A stretch of DNA of 64,000 nucleotides from Streptantibioticus rubrisoli (GCF_024436055.1 NZ_JANFNH010000006.1:124001-188000), one strand, 5' to 3'; counted from the stretch's first letter, positions 23,098 to 31,217 are shown. The notes: generated from the letters alone by a model not told the origin. Translations and numbers: made by a program.

Positions 23098-23984
23098 CGC
23101 ACGCCTCCGGCACGGACTCCTCGCGCGGCGTAGAACTCGTCCACAGCCTGTTGATACGACGGCTCGTCAGGGTGACCGAGGAAGCGGTCGGCGAAGGCGG
23201 CCCACTCCTGCGGGTCGGCCGCGGCCCGCGCGTACGCCTGCTGGAACGCTTCGTCGCGCCCGTACTGCGGCGGGCACTCGGTGAAGTGCGCCCCGCGTGG
23301 TGCCTCGATCACACCTGTCGTCAGGTACCGGTGGATGACCAGCGCGTGCAGGCAACCCGCCTGCCGCCGCAGCTCGGCGGTAGGGACAACGCGCTCGGCC
23401 GAGACATAGGCCGTCTTGGCCGCGAGGCAGAACAGGTCGTCGAAGTATGGGTCGGGCCCGGTCAGCGCCGCGTTGCCGCGCGGATCGGCGAGATTGGCGT
23501 GCACCAAGGCGACGTCCAGCTCCAACGGCGGCGCGGCCATCACCTCGTCACCACTGCCGTACGGATCGGCGACGGTGCGCAGGGCGGGCGCGTTGCGCGG
23601 CACGTCCGAGCCGATCCCGCCGCGCACCGGCATGAACGGCAGCCGTAGCGCCGCCGCCCGCAGCCCGGCGAGGAACATGCCCTCGTCCAGTTCCAGGGCC
23701 CGCACCGCGCCCGTCTCCCGGGCCGTCCTGAAGTGCGGTTCCAGGGGGATGGAGTCCAGCGACACGAAGCCGTAGACGACCTCGCGGATCTTGCCCGTGG
23801 CGCACAGCAGCCCCACGTCCGGACCACCGTAGGAAACGACGGTCAGGTCCTTGACGGGAGAGCGCAGCAGGGCGCGCACCAGTGCCATGGGCTTGCGGCG
23901 CGATCCCCAGCCCCCGATGCCCACCGTCATTCCGCTCTCGATGCGCGAGACGGCCTCGTCGGCGGTCATCCGCTTGTCCGTCAT
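23094..23984 (-). CDS. ipdA: IpdA, CoA-transferase-family hydrolase alpha subunit
   Basis: 296-aa alpha-like subunit with an N-terminal GMTVGIGGWGSRRKPMALVR (about 18-37), VVSYGGPDVGLL, the active-site region RALELDEGMFLAGLRAAALRLPF (about 93-115), and DVALVHANLADPRGNA. This is the partner of IpdB in hydrolytic opening of the last steroid ring. Length agrees with the family. The ATG overlaps the echA20 stop by four bases. Confidence 0.9.
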   Translation of the reverse strand: MTDKRMTADEAVSRIESGMTVGIGGWGSRRKPMALVRALLRSPVKDLTVVSYGGPDVGLLCATGKIREVVYGFVSLDSIPLEPHFRTARETGAVRALELDEGMFLAGLRAAALRLPFMPVRGGIGSDVPRNAPALRTVADPYGSGDEVMAAPPLELDVALVHANLADPRGNAALTGPDPYFDDLFCLAAKTAYVSAERVVPTAELRRQAGCLHALVIHRYLTTGVIEAPRGAHFTECPPQYGRDEAFQQAYARAAADPQEWAAFADRFLGHPDEPSYQQAVDEFYAARGVRAGGVR

Positions 23985-24781
23985 GTGCCCTCCCCTTGCG
24001 CCGGGCCGCCCGGGTCGCCAGCTCCATCGCCCCGGCCGAAGCCCTCGCGCAGCCGGTCGCTGACGCCGGTCAGGTTCAGCTCGAAGGTGAAGCCCTGTTC
24101 ATAGCGGTAGGAGCGTTTGACGTCGACGGGGTCGATGCCGTTCAGGGACTGCTTGGCAGCGCGGATGACGACCACGTCCTTGGCGGCGATGCGGGCGGCG
24201 ACGTCCAGCGCCGTCTCGCGCAGCCGGTCGCGGTCGACGACCGCGAGCACCGAACCGTAGCCATGGAGTTCGGCGGCGGTGGCGTACTGGGCCGTATAGA
24301 CCATGTGCCGCATCCGCTGCTGCGGCACCAGGCGGGCCAGGTGCGTGGCCGCGCCCAGCGCTCCGCGGTCGACTTCGGGCAGCCCCAGGTAGGCGTCGTC
24401 CGAGGCGATCACGATGTCCGCGTTGCCCACCAGCCCCACTCCGCCACCCAGGCAGAAGCCGTGCACCGCGGCGATCACCGGTACCGGACAGTCGTACACC
24501 GCGGAAAAGGCCGCGGCGCAACCCGAGTTGGCGCCGAGCAGCGCGCCGTAGGCCCCCGCACCCGCGCGTGGTGGACGCCGCATTTCCTTGATGTCGACGC
24601 CCGCACAGAAGCCCCGGCCTTCGGCGCGCAGAACCAGCGCCCTTGTGCCGGGTTCCGATCCCTGCGCGTTAAGTGCGCGGGCGAGCTCAAACCACCCTGC
24701 CACGTCAAGCGCGTTGACCGGCGGGGCATCGATCACCACCTCCGCGATGCCCGTCGCCTGGTGCGCCACCCGTACCGCCAT
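23981..24781 (-). CDS. echA20: EchA20-like enoyl-CoA hydratase family ring hydrolase
   Basis: 266-aa crotonase-fold protein with VVIDAPPVNALD near 15-26, the oxyanion segments GRGFCAGVDIKEM near 55 and AVHGFCLGGGVGLVGNADIVIAS near 104-126, and C-terminal KRSYRYEQGFTFELNL. In mycobacteria EchA20 hydrolytically opens ring D of the HIP-derived CoA ester. It is the first gene of the ipd operon here, as in Mycobacterium. GGGAGG precedes the ATG by four bases. A TAGGTT -10-like hexamer follows the operator at 24814 on this strand. Confidence 0.88.
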   Translation of the reverse strand: MAVRVAHQATGIAEVVIDAPPVNALDVAGWFELARALNAQGSEPGTRALVLRAEGRGFCAGVDIKEMRRPPRAGAGAYGALLGANSGCAAAFSAVYDCPVPVIAAVHGFCLGGGVGLVGNADIVIASDDAYLGLPEVDRGALGAATHLARLVPQQRMRHMVYTAQYATAAELHGYGSVLAVVDRDRLRETALDVAARIAAKDVVVIRAAKQSLNGIDPVDVKRSYRYEQGFTFELNLTGVSDRLREGFGRGDGAGDPGGPAQGEGT

Positions 24782-24813
24782 CAGACCTCCCTTCGCGCCG
24801 AGTTGAACCTAAT

Positions 24814-24828
24814 CTGACGCTGCGTCAG
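24814..24828. promoter_or_regulatory. TetR-type operator, perfect copy (divergent)
   Basis: CTGAC-GCTGC-GTCAG, 32 bases upstream of echA20 (minus) and 22 bases upstream of the SDR-tetR operon (plus). TAGGTT lies two bases after it toward echA20. CACGAT at 24838-24843 lies seven bases before the SDR start. Confidence 0.88.
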
Positions 24829-24850
24829 TTCCTCTGGCACGATAGCCGAC

Positions 24851-25651
24851 GTGATGGATGACCTGGAAGGGCAAGTCGCACTCGTTACGGGCGGCACCCG
24901 CGGCATCGGCCGGGCGATCGCGGAGCGGCTCCGCGCAGCGGGCGCCGAGGTCGCCGTATGCGCCCGTGGGAGGCCGCGGACGCTGCCGGACGGCATCACC
25001 TTCCACCCAGCCGACGTACGCGACCCGCACGCCGTCAGCGCGCTGTTCGACCGGGTACACACCGCGTACGGACGGCTCGACCTGCTGGTCAACAACGCGG
25101 GCGGCTCCCCCTACGCGGAGGCCGCCACGGCCTCCCCGCGTTTCTCCCGCGCGATCATCGAGCTGAACCTGCTCGCCCCGCTGTACTGCGCACAGGCGGC
25201 GTACCTGATCATGCGCGAGCAGCCCGGTGGCGGATCCATCGTCAACATCGGCAGCGTCAGCGGGGTCCGTCCCTCCCCCGGCACCGCGGCCTACGGGGCC
25301 GCCAAGGCAGGACTGTCCTCGCTCACCCGTTCCCTGGCCGCCGAGTGGGCGCCGAAGGTCCGGGTGAACTGCCTGGTCGTGGGCCTGGTACTGACCGACG
25401 ACGAGACCGGCGGCGCAGCGCAGGCGGCTCGCGCCCACTACGGGGACGAGGCCGCCAGGCGAACACTGGGCGCCGCCATTCCCATGGGCCGACTGGCCCG
25501 CCCCGAGGAGATCGCGGATCCGGTGCTGTTTCTGGCATCACCCGGCGCGCGCTATATAACCGGCGCTGACCTGCATGTTCATGGTGGAGGGGAGCGCCCT
25601 CCCCATTTGCACGCAGCCGAATCGCGCACTGATCACCCGAAGGTAAACTGA
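24851..25651 (+). CDS. Short-chain dehydrogenase/reductase
   Basis: 266-aa classical SDR: cofactor motif TGGTRGIG near 14-21, NNAGG near 85, catalytic Ser in NIGSVSG near 135, YGAAKAG (Tyr/Lys) near 147-153, and a C-terminal LVLFLASPGARYITGADLHVHGG. The homologous position in mycobacteria (next to echA20) also holds SDR genes of the steroid regulon. GTG (24851) and the following ATG are both possible; no ribosome binding site is visible, and CACGAT ends seven bases upstream, so the mRNA may be leaderless. Five bases separate its stop from the tetR start, so they are one operon. Confidence 0.87.
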   Translation: MMDDLEGQVALVTGGTRGIGRAIAERLRAAGAEVAVCARGRPRTLPDGITFHPADVRDPHAVSALFDRVHTAYGRLDLLVNNAGGSPYAEAATASPRFSRAIIELNLLAPLYCAQAAYLIMREQPGGGSIVNIGSVSGVRPSPGTAAYGAAKAGLSSLTRSLAAEWAPKVRVNCLVVGLVLTDDETGGAAQAARAHYGDEAARRTLGAAIPMGRLARPEEIADPVLFLASPGARYITGADLHVHGGGERPPHLHAAESRTDHPKVN

Positions 25652-25662
25652 CGGCATGACAG
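25648..25662. promoter_or_regulatory. Degenerate operator across the tetR start codon
   Basis: CTGAC-GGCAT-GACAG differs from the consensus at one base (GACAG for GTCAG). It contains the ATG of the regulator at 25656-25658 and the end of the SDR gene. Confidence 0.5.
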
Positions 25663-26303
25663 GACAAGTTCGCACCGTCGACGGCCGAGTTGCAGGGCGC
25701 CGCGGGCAGGCGACGCGGCAGAAGCTGCTCGAATGCCTCAGCGAGATGCTCAGCAGCTCGCCGTACCGGGACGTCAAGGTCATCGACGTCGCCCGGATGG
25801 CGGGTACCTCCCCCGCAACGTTTTACCAGTACTTCCCCGATGTCGAGGGCGCGGTCCTCGAACTCGCCGAGGAGATGGCCAAGGAAGGAGCGACCCTCAC
25901 CGATCTCGTCGCAGGGCGCACCTGGACGGGCAAGCCCGCCTGGGCCGCCGCGGAGGACCTGGTGGACGGGTTCCTTTCCTTCTGGCGTAAGAACGACGCC
26001 ATTCTGCGCGTCGTCGACCTTGGCGCGGCAGAAGGGGACAAACGGTTCTACAAGATCCGCATGAAGATCCTCAACGCCGTCACCAACTCCCTCACCGACT
26101 CCATCAAGGAGCTTCAGAGCAAGGGCCGGGTCGACAAGACGGTCAGCCCGGCGGCGATCGCCGGTTCTCTGGTGGCCATGCTCGCCGCAGTGGCGGCGCA
26201 CCAGAAGGGCTTCCAGTCCTGGGGCGTCAAGCAGGCTGAGCTCAAGCCCAACCTGGCGCTCCTGGTGCACCTGGGTGTGACCGGTAAGAAGCCGACCAAG
26301 TAA
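25656..26303 (+). CDS. TetR-family regulator, candidate repressor of the island
   Basis: 215-aa TetR protein. The DNA-binding domain (about 15-62) reads RGQATRQKLLECLSEML, then VIDVARMAGTSPATFYQYFPD, the classic helix-turn-helix with the TFYQYF turn. The ligand domain is about 150 aa. It is the only DNA-binding regulator inside the catabolic region apart from AfsR, is co-transcribed with a regulon SDR, and its start codon lies in a degenerate copy of the CTGAC-N5-GTCAG palindrome. By analogy with KstR2, the ligand would be an acyl-CoA intermediate such as HIP-CoA. The target and ligand are inference. Confidence 0.9.
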   Translation: MTGQVRTVDGRVAGRRGQATRQKLLECLSEMLSSSPYRDVKVIDVARMAGTSPATFYQYFPDVEGAVLELAEEMAKEGATLTDLVAGRTWTGKPAWAAAEDLVDGFLSFWRKNDAILRVVDLGAAEGDKRFYKIRMKILNAVTNSLTDSIKELQSKGRVDKTVSPAAIAGSLVAMLAAVAAHQKGFQSWGVKQAELKPNLALLVHLGVTGKKPTK

Positions 26304-26375
26304 CAGCGCAAGCACCATTCGGCGGCGGCCCAGCGCCGTGTCGCCAGTTCGTCCTGCCACGTCCTGCCAGCCATT

Positions 26376-26428
26376 GACGCGGGCGTCGGCCGGCCCTCGG
26401 GGGAGGTAGCCGGTCCGGCGCCCGCGTC
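26376..26428. terminator. Bidirectional hairpin between tetR and the reductase gene
   Basis: GACGCGGGCG (26376-26385) pairs exactly with CGCCCGCGTC (26419-26428), and the stem continues imperfectly through CGG-rich arms. It lies between two convergent genes. Confidence 0.65.
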
Positions 26429-26480
26429 GGCGTGTGGGGCTCCCACCGCCCGTTCTGGCGCCGCTTCGGATGGCGCCCGG

Positions 26481-26963
26481 TCAATTGCGCGGCGTGAGCC
26501 GGAACAGCCGGATCTCCCGTTCCACCCGCTCCGCGTACTTCGCGTACGGCGGCCAGAAGCGCACCACGGCGTCCCACACCCGCGCGCGCTCGGCACCTTC
26601 GAGCAACGCGGCCGTGACCGGGATGTCGCGCCCCTTCCAGTTGATGCGAGCACTCGGGTTCCTGATCAGGTTGCCCGTCCAGGCGGGGTGGCCCGGCCGC
26701 CCGAAGTTGCTGCCCACCAGCACGAAGGTCCCGTCCTCGGCGGGCATGCAGGCCAACGGGGTCTGCCGTGGCTGGCCGCTGCGCGCACCCGTGGACGTCA
26801 GGACCACACTGGGCAGCATCCGGGCGCCCAGCATCACCCTGCCGCCGGTCGAGCGGTGGACGAGCCGGTCCAGCGCCGGAAGGACATACGGCGCGACCTT
26901 GGCGAACGCCCTGGTGGACGAGACCTCCTGGACGATCCGCCGCACGGCGCTTGCCGCCGTCAT
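26481..26963 (-). CDS. Deazaflavin (F420)-dependent nitroreductase-family protein
   Basis: 160-aa protein of the Ddn/F420-dependent quinone reductase family (split beta-barrel). It shows VVLTSTGARSGQPRQTPLACMP near 53-74, LVGSNFGRPGHPAWTGNLIRNP near 82-103, then a C-terminal WPPYAKYAERVEREIRLFRLTP. Such enzymes use reduced F420 to reduce quinones or unsaturated substrates. The ATG overlaps the stop of the upstream acyl-CoA dehydrogenase gene (ATGA), so it is co-translated with it and shares the operator at 28241. Confidence 0.87.
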   Translation of the reverse strand: MTAASAVRRIVQEVSSTRAFAKVAPYVLPALDRLVHRSTGGRVMLGARMLPSVVLTSTGARSGQPRQTPLACMPAEDGTFVLVGSNFGRPGHPAWTGNLIRNPSARINWKGRDIPVTAALLEGAERARVWDAVVRFWPPYAKYAERVEREIRLFRLTPRN

Positions 26964-28198
26964 GCGACCGCCCCCTCGGCCACACCGGCACCGAGCACCC
27001 CGGCCCGCCGTGCGGCATGCGCCCTGAGCCGGTGCACGGGGCCGAAAACCAACTCGTCGGCGGCAGCCCGCTTGAAGTACAGATGCGCGTGGTGCTCCCA
27101 GGTGAAGCCGACCCCACCGTGGAGCTGGATCGACTCCCCGGCCACGTGAGTCAGCGTCTCCAGCGCCTGCGCGAGGGCCAGCGGGCCGACGACGCCGATG
27201 TCGTCCTCCCTGCCGCCACCATTGGGCGCGCTCTCCCGGCCCGCCGCCCAGGCGGCGTAGTACGCGGCCGAGCGCGCCGCCTCCACCCGCACATAACCGT
27301 CGGCGAGACGGTGCTTGACCGCCTGGAACGATCCGACGGGCCGTCCGAACTGCCGCCTCACCCGCAGATACGCCACCGTGCTGGACAGCGCGAAGTCCGC
27401 GGCCCCCACCGCCTGCGCGGCCAGTACGGCCGCGGCGAGCCCACCGGTGCGCACTAGTGCCGCCGACAGTTCGTCCGCTCTCGGCCCGACCGCCCCGCCC
27501 AGGGGCACGGCGGCCACGTCACGCAGTTCCACCCGCGCCTGTGGACGGGTCCCGTCCAGCGTGGTGAGCCGGGTGCGGGTCAGCCCGGGCGCCGTCGCCT
27601 CCACCATGAACAGGCGGGTTCGACCGCGCACGTAGCCACCGGTGTGCGCGGCGACCAGCAGCAGCCCGGCACTGTGCCCGTCCAGCACCTGGTCCGCCTG
27701 CCCGTACAGCCACCAGCCGTCGGCGGCCTGACGGGCCTGTACGCCGCCCGCTCGCCCACCCCCGGCCCAAGGGCCGTCATTGGGTCCGGTCAGCCCGAGA
27801 ACAGCGCCCAGCGGCCCGGGAACGGCCAGCGCGGCCGTCAGCTCGCCCGCGGCGATGCGCGGTAGGTATGCGGCCCGCTGCTCCTCGCTGCCCAACTCCG
27901 CGATGAGCGGTGCCACGAGCACACAACTGGCCAGCAGCGGAGCTGGCAGCAGCACCCGGCCTGTCTCCTCACACGCCAGCACCAGCTCGGTGGCGCCGCA
28001 GCCGACGCCGCCGTACCGCTGCGGGAGGGCCAGGCCAGGCAGCCCGAGCCGCTGTGCCAGTAGCCGCCACAGTTCCGTGTCGTATCCAGCGGGAGTGCGG
28101 CACGCGGCCCTGACCTGGTCGGGTCCGCACCGCTCGCGTAGCAGGTCGCGCAGGGTGCGCCGGATCTCGTGCTGTTCCTCGGTGAACTCGGCATCCAT
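26960..28198 (-). CDS. Acyl-CoA dehydrogenase
   Basis: 412-aa ACAD: FTEEQHEIRRTLRDLLRERCG near the N-terminus, GLPGLALPQRYGGVGCGATEL near 52-72, RRQFGRPVGSFQAVKHRLADGYV near 299-321, IQLHGGVGFTWEHHAHLYFKRA near 366-387. It is full length rather than one of the short subunits, but the C-terminal Glu motif of classical ACADs is not seen. ATG at 28198 with GGAAGGA upstream; the frame stays open far beyond but the N-terminus is clearly here. Operon: this gene, then the F420 reductase. Confidence 0.87.
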   Translation of the reverse strand: MDAEFTEEQHEIRRTLRDLLRERCGPDQVRAACRTPAGYDTELWRLLAQRLGLPGLALPQRYGGVGCGATELVLACEETGRVLLPAPLLASCVLVAPLIAELGSEEQRAAYLPRIAAGELTAALAVPGPLGAVLGLTGPNDGPWAGGGRAGGVQARQAADGWWLYGQADQVLDGHSAGLLLVAAHTGGYVRGRTRLFMVEATAPGLTRTRLTTLDGTRPQARVELRDVAAVPLGGAVGPRADELSAALVRTGGLAAAVLAAQAVGAADFALSSTVAYLRVRRQFGRPVGSFQAVKHRLADGYVRVEAARSAAYYAAWAAGRESAPNGGGREDDIGVVGPLALAQALETLTHVAGESIQLHGGVGFTWEHHAHLYFKRAAADELVFGPVHRLRAHAARRAGVLGAGVAEGAVA

Positions 28199-28240
28199 CG
28201 GCGGATCCTTCCAGGCGGGCCACCGCAACACTCCCATTAC

Positions 28241-28255
28241 CTGACGTCTCGTCAT
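28241..28255. promoter_or_regulatory. TetR-type operator, one mismatch
   Basis: CTGAC-GTCTC-GTCAT, lacking only the last G. It lies 42 bases upstream of the acyl-CoA dehydrogenase starting at 28198 (minus). Confidence 0.7.
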
Positions 28256-28320
28256 ATTAGGGAGCCGGGCATCCCGAGCACAGGGGTACGCCACGACGAG
28301 ATCGCACGGCCGCCGCCAAA

Positions 28321-28335
28321 CTGAGGTACCGTCAG
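28321..28335. promoter_or_regulatory. TetR-type operator, one mismatch, with overlapping -10
   Basis: CTGAG-GTACC-GTCAG ends four bases before the ATG of the gene at 28340. TACCGT (28327-28332), a good -10 hexamer, is inside the palindrome and ends exactly seven bases before the ATG. A leaderless transcript fully blocked by repressor binding is predicted. Confidence 0.75.
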
Positions 28336-28339
28336 ATTT

Positions 28340-29521
28340 ATGCCGACGCCCGTGATATCCCGCGACGGTCGCAAGGTCGCCGTCATCGGGGTGGCCCTGG
28401 CCGACTGCGGTCGGGTCGATGAGCTGACCCCATACGCCCTGCACGCACAGGCCGCCCGACGCGCCCTGGCGGACTGCGGGCTGGACCGGTCGGTGGTCGA
28501 CGGCTTTGGGTCGGCGGGACTGGGCACCCTGGCGCCCGTGGAAGTGGCCGAATACCTGGGTCTGCGCCCCACCTGGGTCGATTCCACCGCCGTTGGCGGC
28601 TCGACCTGGGAAGTGATGGCGGCGCACGCCGCCGACGCCATCGCCGCCGGGCACGCCAACGCCGTACTGCTGGTCTACGGGTCCACCGCGCGCGCCGACC
28701 TCAAGGCCGGACGCCGTACCGCCAACCTCTCCTTCGGCGCCCGCGGCCCCCTGCAGTTCGAGGTGCCGTACGGGCATACGTTGATCGCCAAGTACGCGAT
28801 GGCCGCCCGACGCCATATGCACGAGTACGGCACGACGCTGGAGCAGCTCGCCGAGGTAGCCGTCCAGGCCCGCGCGAACGCCAGCCGCAACCCCGACGCG
28901 ATGTACCGGACGCCGATCACCGTCGACGAGGTGCTCTCCGGCCCGGTGATCGCCGACCCGTTCACCAAACTGCACTGCTGCATCCGCTCCGACGGCGGCT
29001 GCGCGGTTCTGCTGGCCGCCGAGCAGTACGTACCGGACACCGTCAAGCCTCCGGTGTGGATCCTGGGTACCGGTGAGTGCGTATCGCACAGCACGATGTC
29101 GGAGTGGGATGACTTCACCGTGTCACCCGCTGCGGTCTCCGGACGGCTTGCCTTCGCGCGGGCCGGAATCCGGCCGTCCGACATCGACGTGGCACAGATC
29201 TATGACGCGTTCACGTACATGACGCTGGTGACGCTGGAGGACCTGGGCTTCTGCGGTAAGGGAGAGGGCGGCGCGTTCGCCGCCGATGGGCGACTGCTGA
29301 CCGACGGCGAACTGCCGGTCAACACCGATGGCGGCGGACTGTCCGCCTGCCACCCCGGTATGCGTGGGCTGTTCCTCCTCGTCGAGGCCGTACGGCAGTT
29401 GCGGGGTGAGGCGGGCGGCCATCAGGTACGCAGGCGTGGGCGGTTGCCACAACTGGCCGTGGCAAGCGGGACGGGCGGCTGGTTCTGCTCCTCGGGCACC
29501 GTCGTCCTGGGGCGCGACTGA
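28340..29521 (+). CDS. Second thiolase-like lipid-transfer protein (Ltp type)
   Basis: 393-aa Ltp/SCP-x thiolase-like protein, paralogous to the gene at 11734. Shared blocks are RRHMHEYGTTLEQLAEVAVQARANA near 156-180 (RRYMHEYG in the other), VAQIYDAFTYMTLVTLEDLGFCGKGEGGAF near 284-312 and PVNTDGGGLSACHPGMRG near 325-342. No DUF35 gene follows directly. An orphan DUF35 gene lies nearby at 30100 on the other strand and could supply the partner. No ribosome binding site is seen and the start appears leaderless. The stop is ten bases from the end of the convergent GNAT gene. Confidence 0.85.
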   Translation: MPTPVISRDGRKVAVIGVALADCGRVDELTPYALHAQAARRALADCGLDRSVVDGFGSAGLGTLAPVEVAEYLGLRPTWVDSTAVGGSTWEVMAAHAADAIAAGHANAVLLVYGSTARADLKAGRRTANLSFGARGPLQFEVPYGHTLIAKYAMAARRHMHEYGTTLEQLAEVAVQARANASRNPDAMYRTPITVDEVLSGPVIADPFTKLHCCIRSDGGCAVLLAAEQYVPDTVKPPVWILGTGECVSHSTMSEWDDFTVSPAAVSGRLAFARAGIRPSDIDVAQIYDAFTYMTLVTLEDLGFCGKGEGGAFAADGRLLTDGELPVNTDGGGLSACHPGMRGLFLLVEAVRQLRGEAGGHQVRRRGRLPQLAVASGTGGWFCSSGTVVLGRD

Positions 29522-29531
29522 GACCGCGCGC

Positions 29532-30095
29532 TCAAGGCGCGGTCGGCACCTCGGGCGCCGGATCGACGGCGAGCCGGGCATGCAGATGCAGGTCGCGAGG
29601 TATGCCGCCCAGGTCGATCCGCGCGCCACGCAACAGCCCCTCGTAGGCGTACGCACACCGGCGGGCGACCGCGCAGGACGCCTCATTGTCGGTGTCGTGC
29701 CCCAACTCGAGCCGGTACAGCCTCAGATCACGAAACGCCCAACGGGTGAGCGCCTCAAGCGCCCGCGACGCTATGCGCCGTCCCCGGTCCTCCCGGATCA
29801 CCCAGTAGCCGACCCGCCCGCTACGCATCCTCGCGTCGGACAACTGCACGCCGACATGACCGCGGACATCACCGTCCTCACAGACGGCGAACGACACCGT
29901 GTCACCGCGCGCCCAACCCTCCCGGCGGCTCCGTATGAACCTCAGGGCACCCTGCTCGTCCTCTATCGGCGCTGCGGGCGTGTTCCAGCGGTTGAAGTCC
30001 GGATCCGACAGGCCACGTAGCGCGGCTTTCACATCGTCCTCCTCCCAGGGGCGCAGCGTCAGTCCATAGGCCTGGAGTTCGACAGGTCGCAGCAT
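29532..30095 (-). CDS. GNAT-family N-acetyltransferase
   Basis: 187-aa RimJ/RimL-like acetyltransferase: LRPWEEDDVKAALRGLSDP near 14-32, VGYWVIREDRGRRIASRALEALTRWAF near 95-121 including the acetyl-CoA-binding R-x-x-G/A turn, and LELGHDTDNEASCAVARRCAYAYEGLLRGA near 130-160. Substrate unknown. It is the last gene of doxX-DUF35-GNAT and overlaps the DUF35 region closely; an alternative GTG at 30110 would overlap the DUF35 stop. Its membership of a catabolic operon is unexpected. Confidence 0.8.
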   Translation of the reverse strand: MLRPVELQAYGLTLRPWEEDDVKAALRGLSDPDFNRWNTPAAPIEDEQGALRFIRSRREGWARGDTVSFAVCEDGDVRGHVGVQLSDARMRSGRVGYWVIREDRGRRIASRALEALTRWAFRDLRLYRLELGHDTDNEASCAVARRCAYAYEGLLRGARIDLGGIPRDLHLHARLAVDPAPEVPTAP

Positions 30096-30099
30096 GCAC

Positions 30100-30528
30100 T
30101 CATTCAACACCTGTACCGGCCACGCGGAACACGGGAATTAAGCGCGCCCCGCCGTCCGCACCCGCCCGGAAGGCCACCCGCAGTTCCATGCCGACCCGCA
30201 GGTCGGACGCCGCGCAGTCGACTATCTCCGTCATCATGCGCGGCCCTTCGGCGAGGGTTACCACCGCTGCCGTGTACGGCACACGGTCCGCGAAGGGCGG
30301 CAGATCGTTGCGGTGGACGACCGACCAGGTGTAGAGGGTGGCCCGACCGCTGGCCTCCTCCCAGTCCACGGCATCGCTCCAGCAGTGCGGGCAGAACTCA
30401 CGCGGGTAGTGATGCGCGACACCGCAGCCCCGGCACCGTCGGATCAGCAACCGGCCTTCGGCTGCCGCGTCCCAGTAGCGGCGGGTGAAGGCGTCGATCT
30501 CCGGCAGGTCGAAGCGCCCCTCTGGCAT
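30100..30528 (-). CDS. DUF35 Zn-ribbon/OB-fold protein
   Basis: 142-aa protein with zinc-ribbon cysteines at 32/35 and 46/49 (CRGC..CPHC) and a C-terminal OB fold (LYTWSVVHRNDLPPF, then YTAAVVTLAEGPRMMTEIV). It is the same family as the gene at 12889. It is not adjacent to a thiolase-like gene on its own strand, but Ltp-2 ends about 580 bases away on the other strand. A working hypothesis is that it is the partner of Ltp-2. GGAGG precedes the ATG by eight to nine bases. Confidence 0.85.
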   Translation of the reverse strand: MPEGRFDLPEIDAFTRRYWDAAAEGRLLIRRCRGCGVAHHYPREFCPHCWSDAVDWEEASGRATLYTWSVVHRNDLPPFADRVPYTAAVVTLAEGPRMMTEIVDCAASDLRVGMELRVAFRAGADGGARLIPVFRVAGTGVE

Positions 30529-30556
30529 GGCTGTTCCCTCCGTTCGCGCCCCACCG

Positions 30557-31009
30557 TCAGAAGAGTCCGAACGCCGCGTCGAGCGACCAGTGCTGCCAGC
30601 ACATGGCGAACAGCCCCACCAGCGATATCAGCGCCATCATCGAGTTCTGCCCCTGCTCGGCCCAGTCGTGGATCATCAGCACGAAGTAGATGAGGTTGAG
30701 CAGCAAGCCGCCCACCAGGGCTATCGGTGTCAGCAGCCCGAACGTCAGGCCCAGTCCGAGGGCGAGTTCGGCATACGCCACCACATAGGCGATCGTCTTG
30801 GGCCGAGGGGCCACGACCGCACTGAAGCCGTTGCGCACCAAGGACCAACGGTGCCTTTCGGCGATGTCGGCCGCCCAGGCGATGCCCGAACCGCGCTCGA
30901 ACCATGCCTTCTTGTCCTTGTGCCGCCAACTCTCCAGCCACCACAGGCCCAGACCTATGCGCAGCACGGCGAACCAGTCGCCACCCGTCAGCCAGAGCGT
31001 GTGCACCAT
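30557..31009 (-). CDS. DoxX-family membrane protein
   Basis: 150-aa integral membrane protein with four likely transmembrane segments (about 12-26, 72-92, 95-113, 122-140) and an N-terminal FAVLRIGLGLWWLESWRHK typical of DoxX/DoxD-like proteins. Some relatives are quinone-linked oxidoreductase subunits; a role as electron acceptor or membrane partner in this pathway is only a guess. First gene of the minus-strand operon after the operator at 31168, which is 158 bases upstream. Confidence 0.75.
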   Translation of the reverse strand: MVHTLWLTGGDWFAVLRIGLGLWWLESWRHKDKKAWFERGSGIAWAADIAERHRWSLVRNGFSAVVAPRPKTIAYVVAYAELALGLGLTFGLLTPIALVGGLLLNLIYFVLMIHDWAEQGQNSMMALISLVGLFAMCWQHWSLDAAFGLF

Positions 31010-31167
31010 GGAACTCCTTCCTCAGCAGATTCCCCCGGCAGTTGGCACATCTCGTCGATCCATCCGCCCCCCCCTGAGCGAAGCCGTCGACCGGCTCTCG
31101 GCGCACGCGAGCCCTGCGGAAGCTTCTCGCTACTGACCAGTTCCTGGCGCTCGCTCAATTCAGTAAT

Positions 31168-31182
31168 CTGACTAAGCGTCAG
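31168..31182. promoter_or_regulatory. TetR-type operator, perfect copy (divergent)
   Basis: CTGAC-TAAGC-GTCAG, 35 bases upstream of the acyl-CoA synthetase gene (plus) and 158 bases upstream of the doxX operon (minus). Confidence 0.82.
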
Positions 31183-31217
31183 CTAAGTCAACAGTGCACC
31201 AGGAGCGGGCGGGACCC

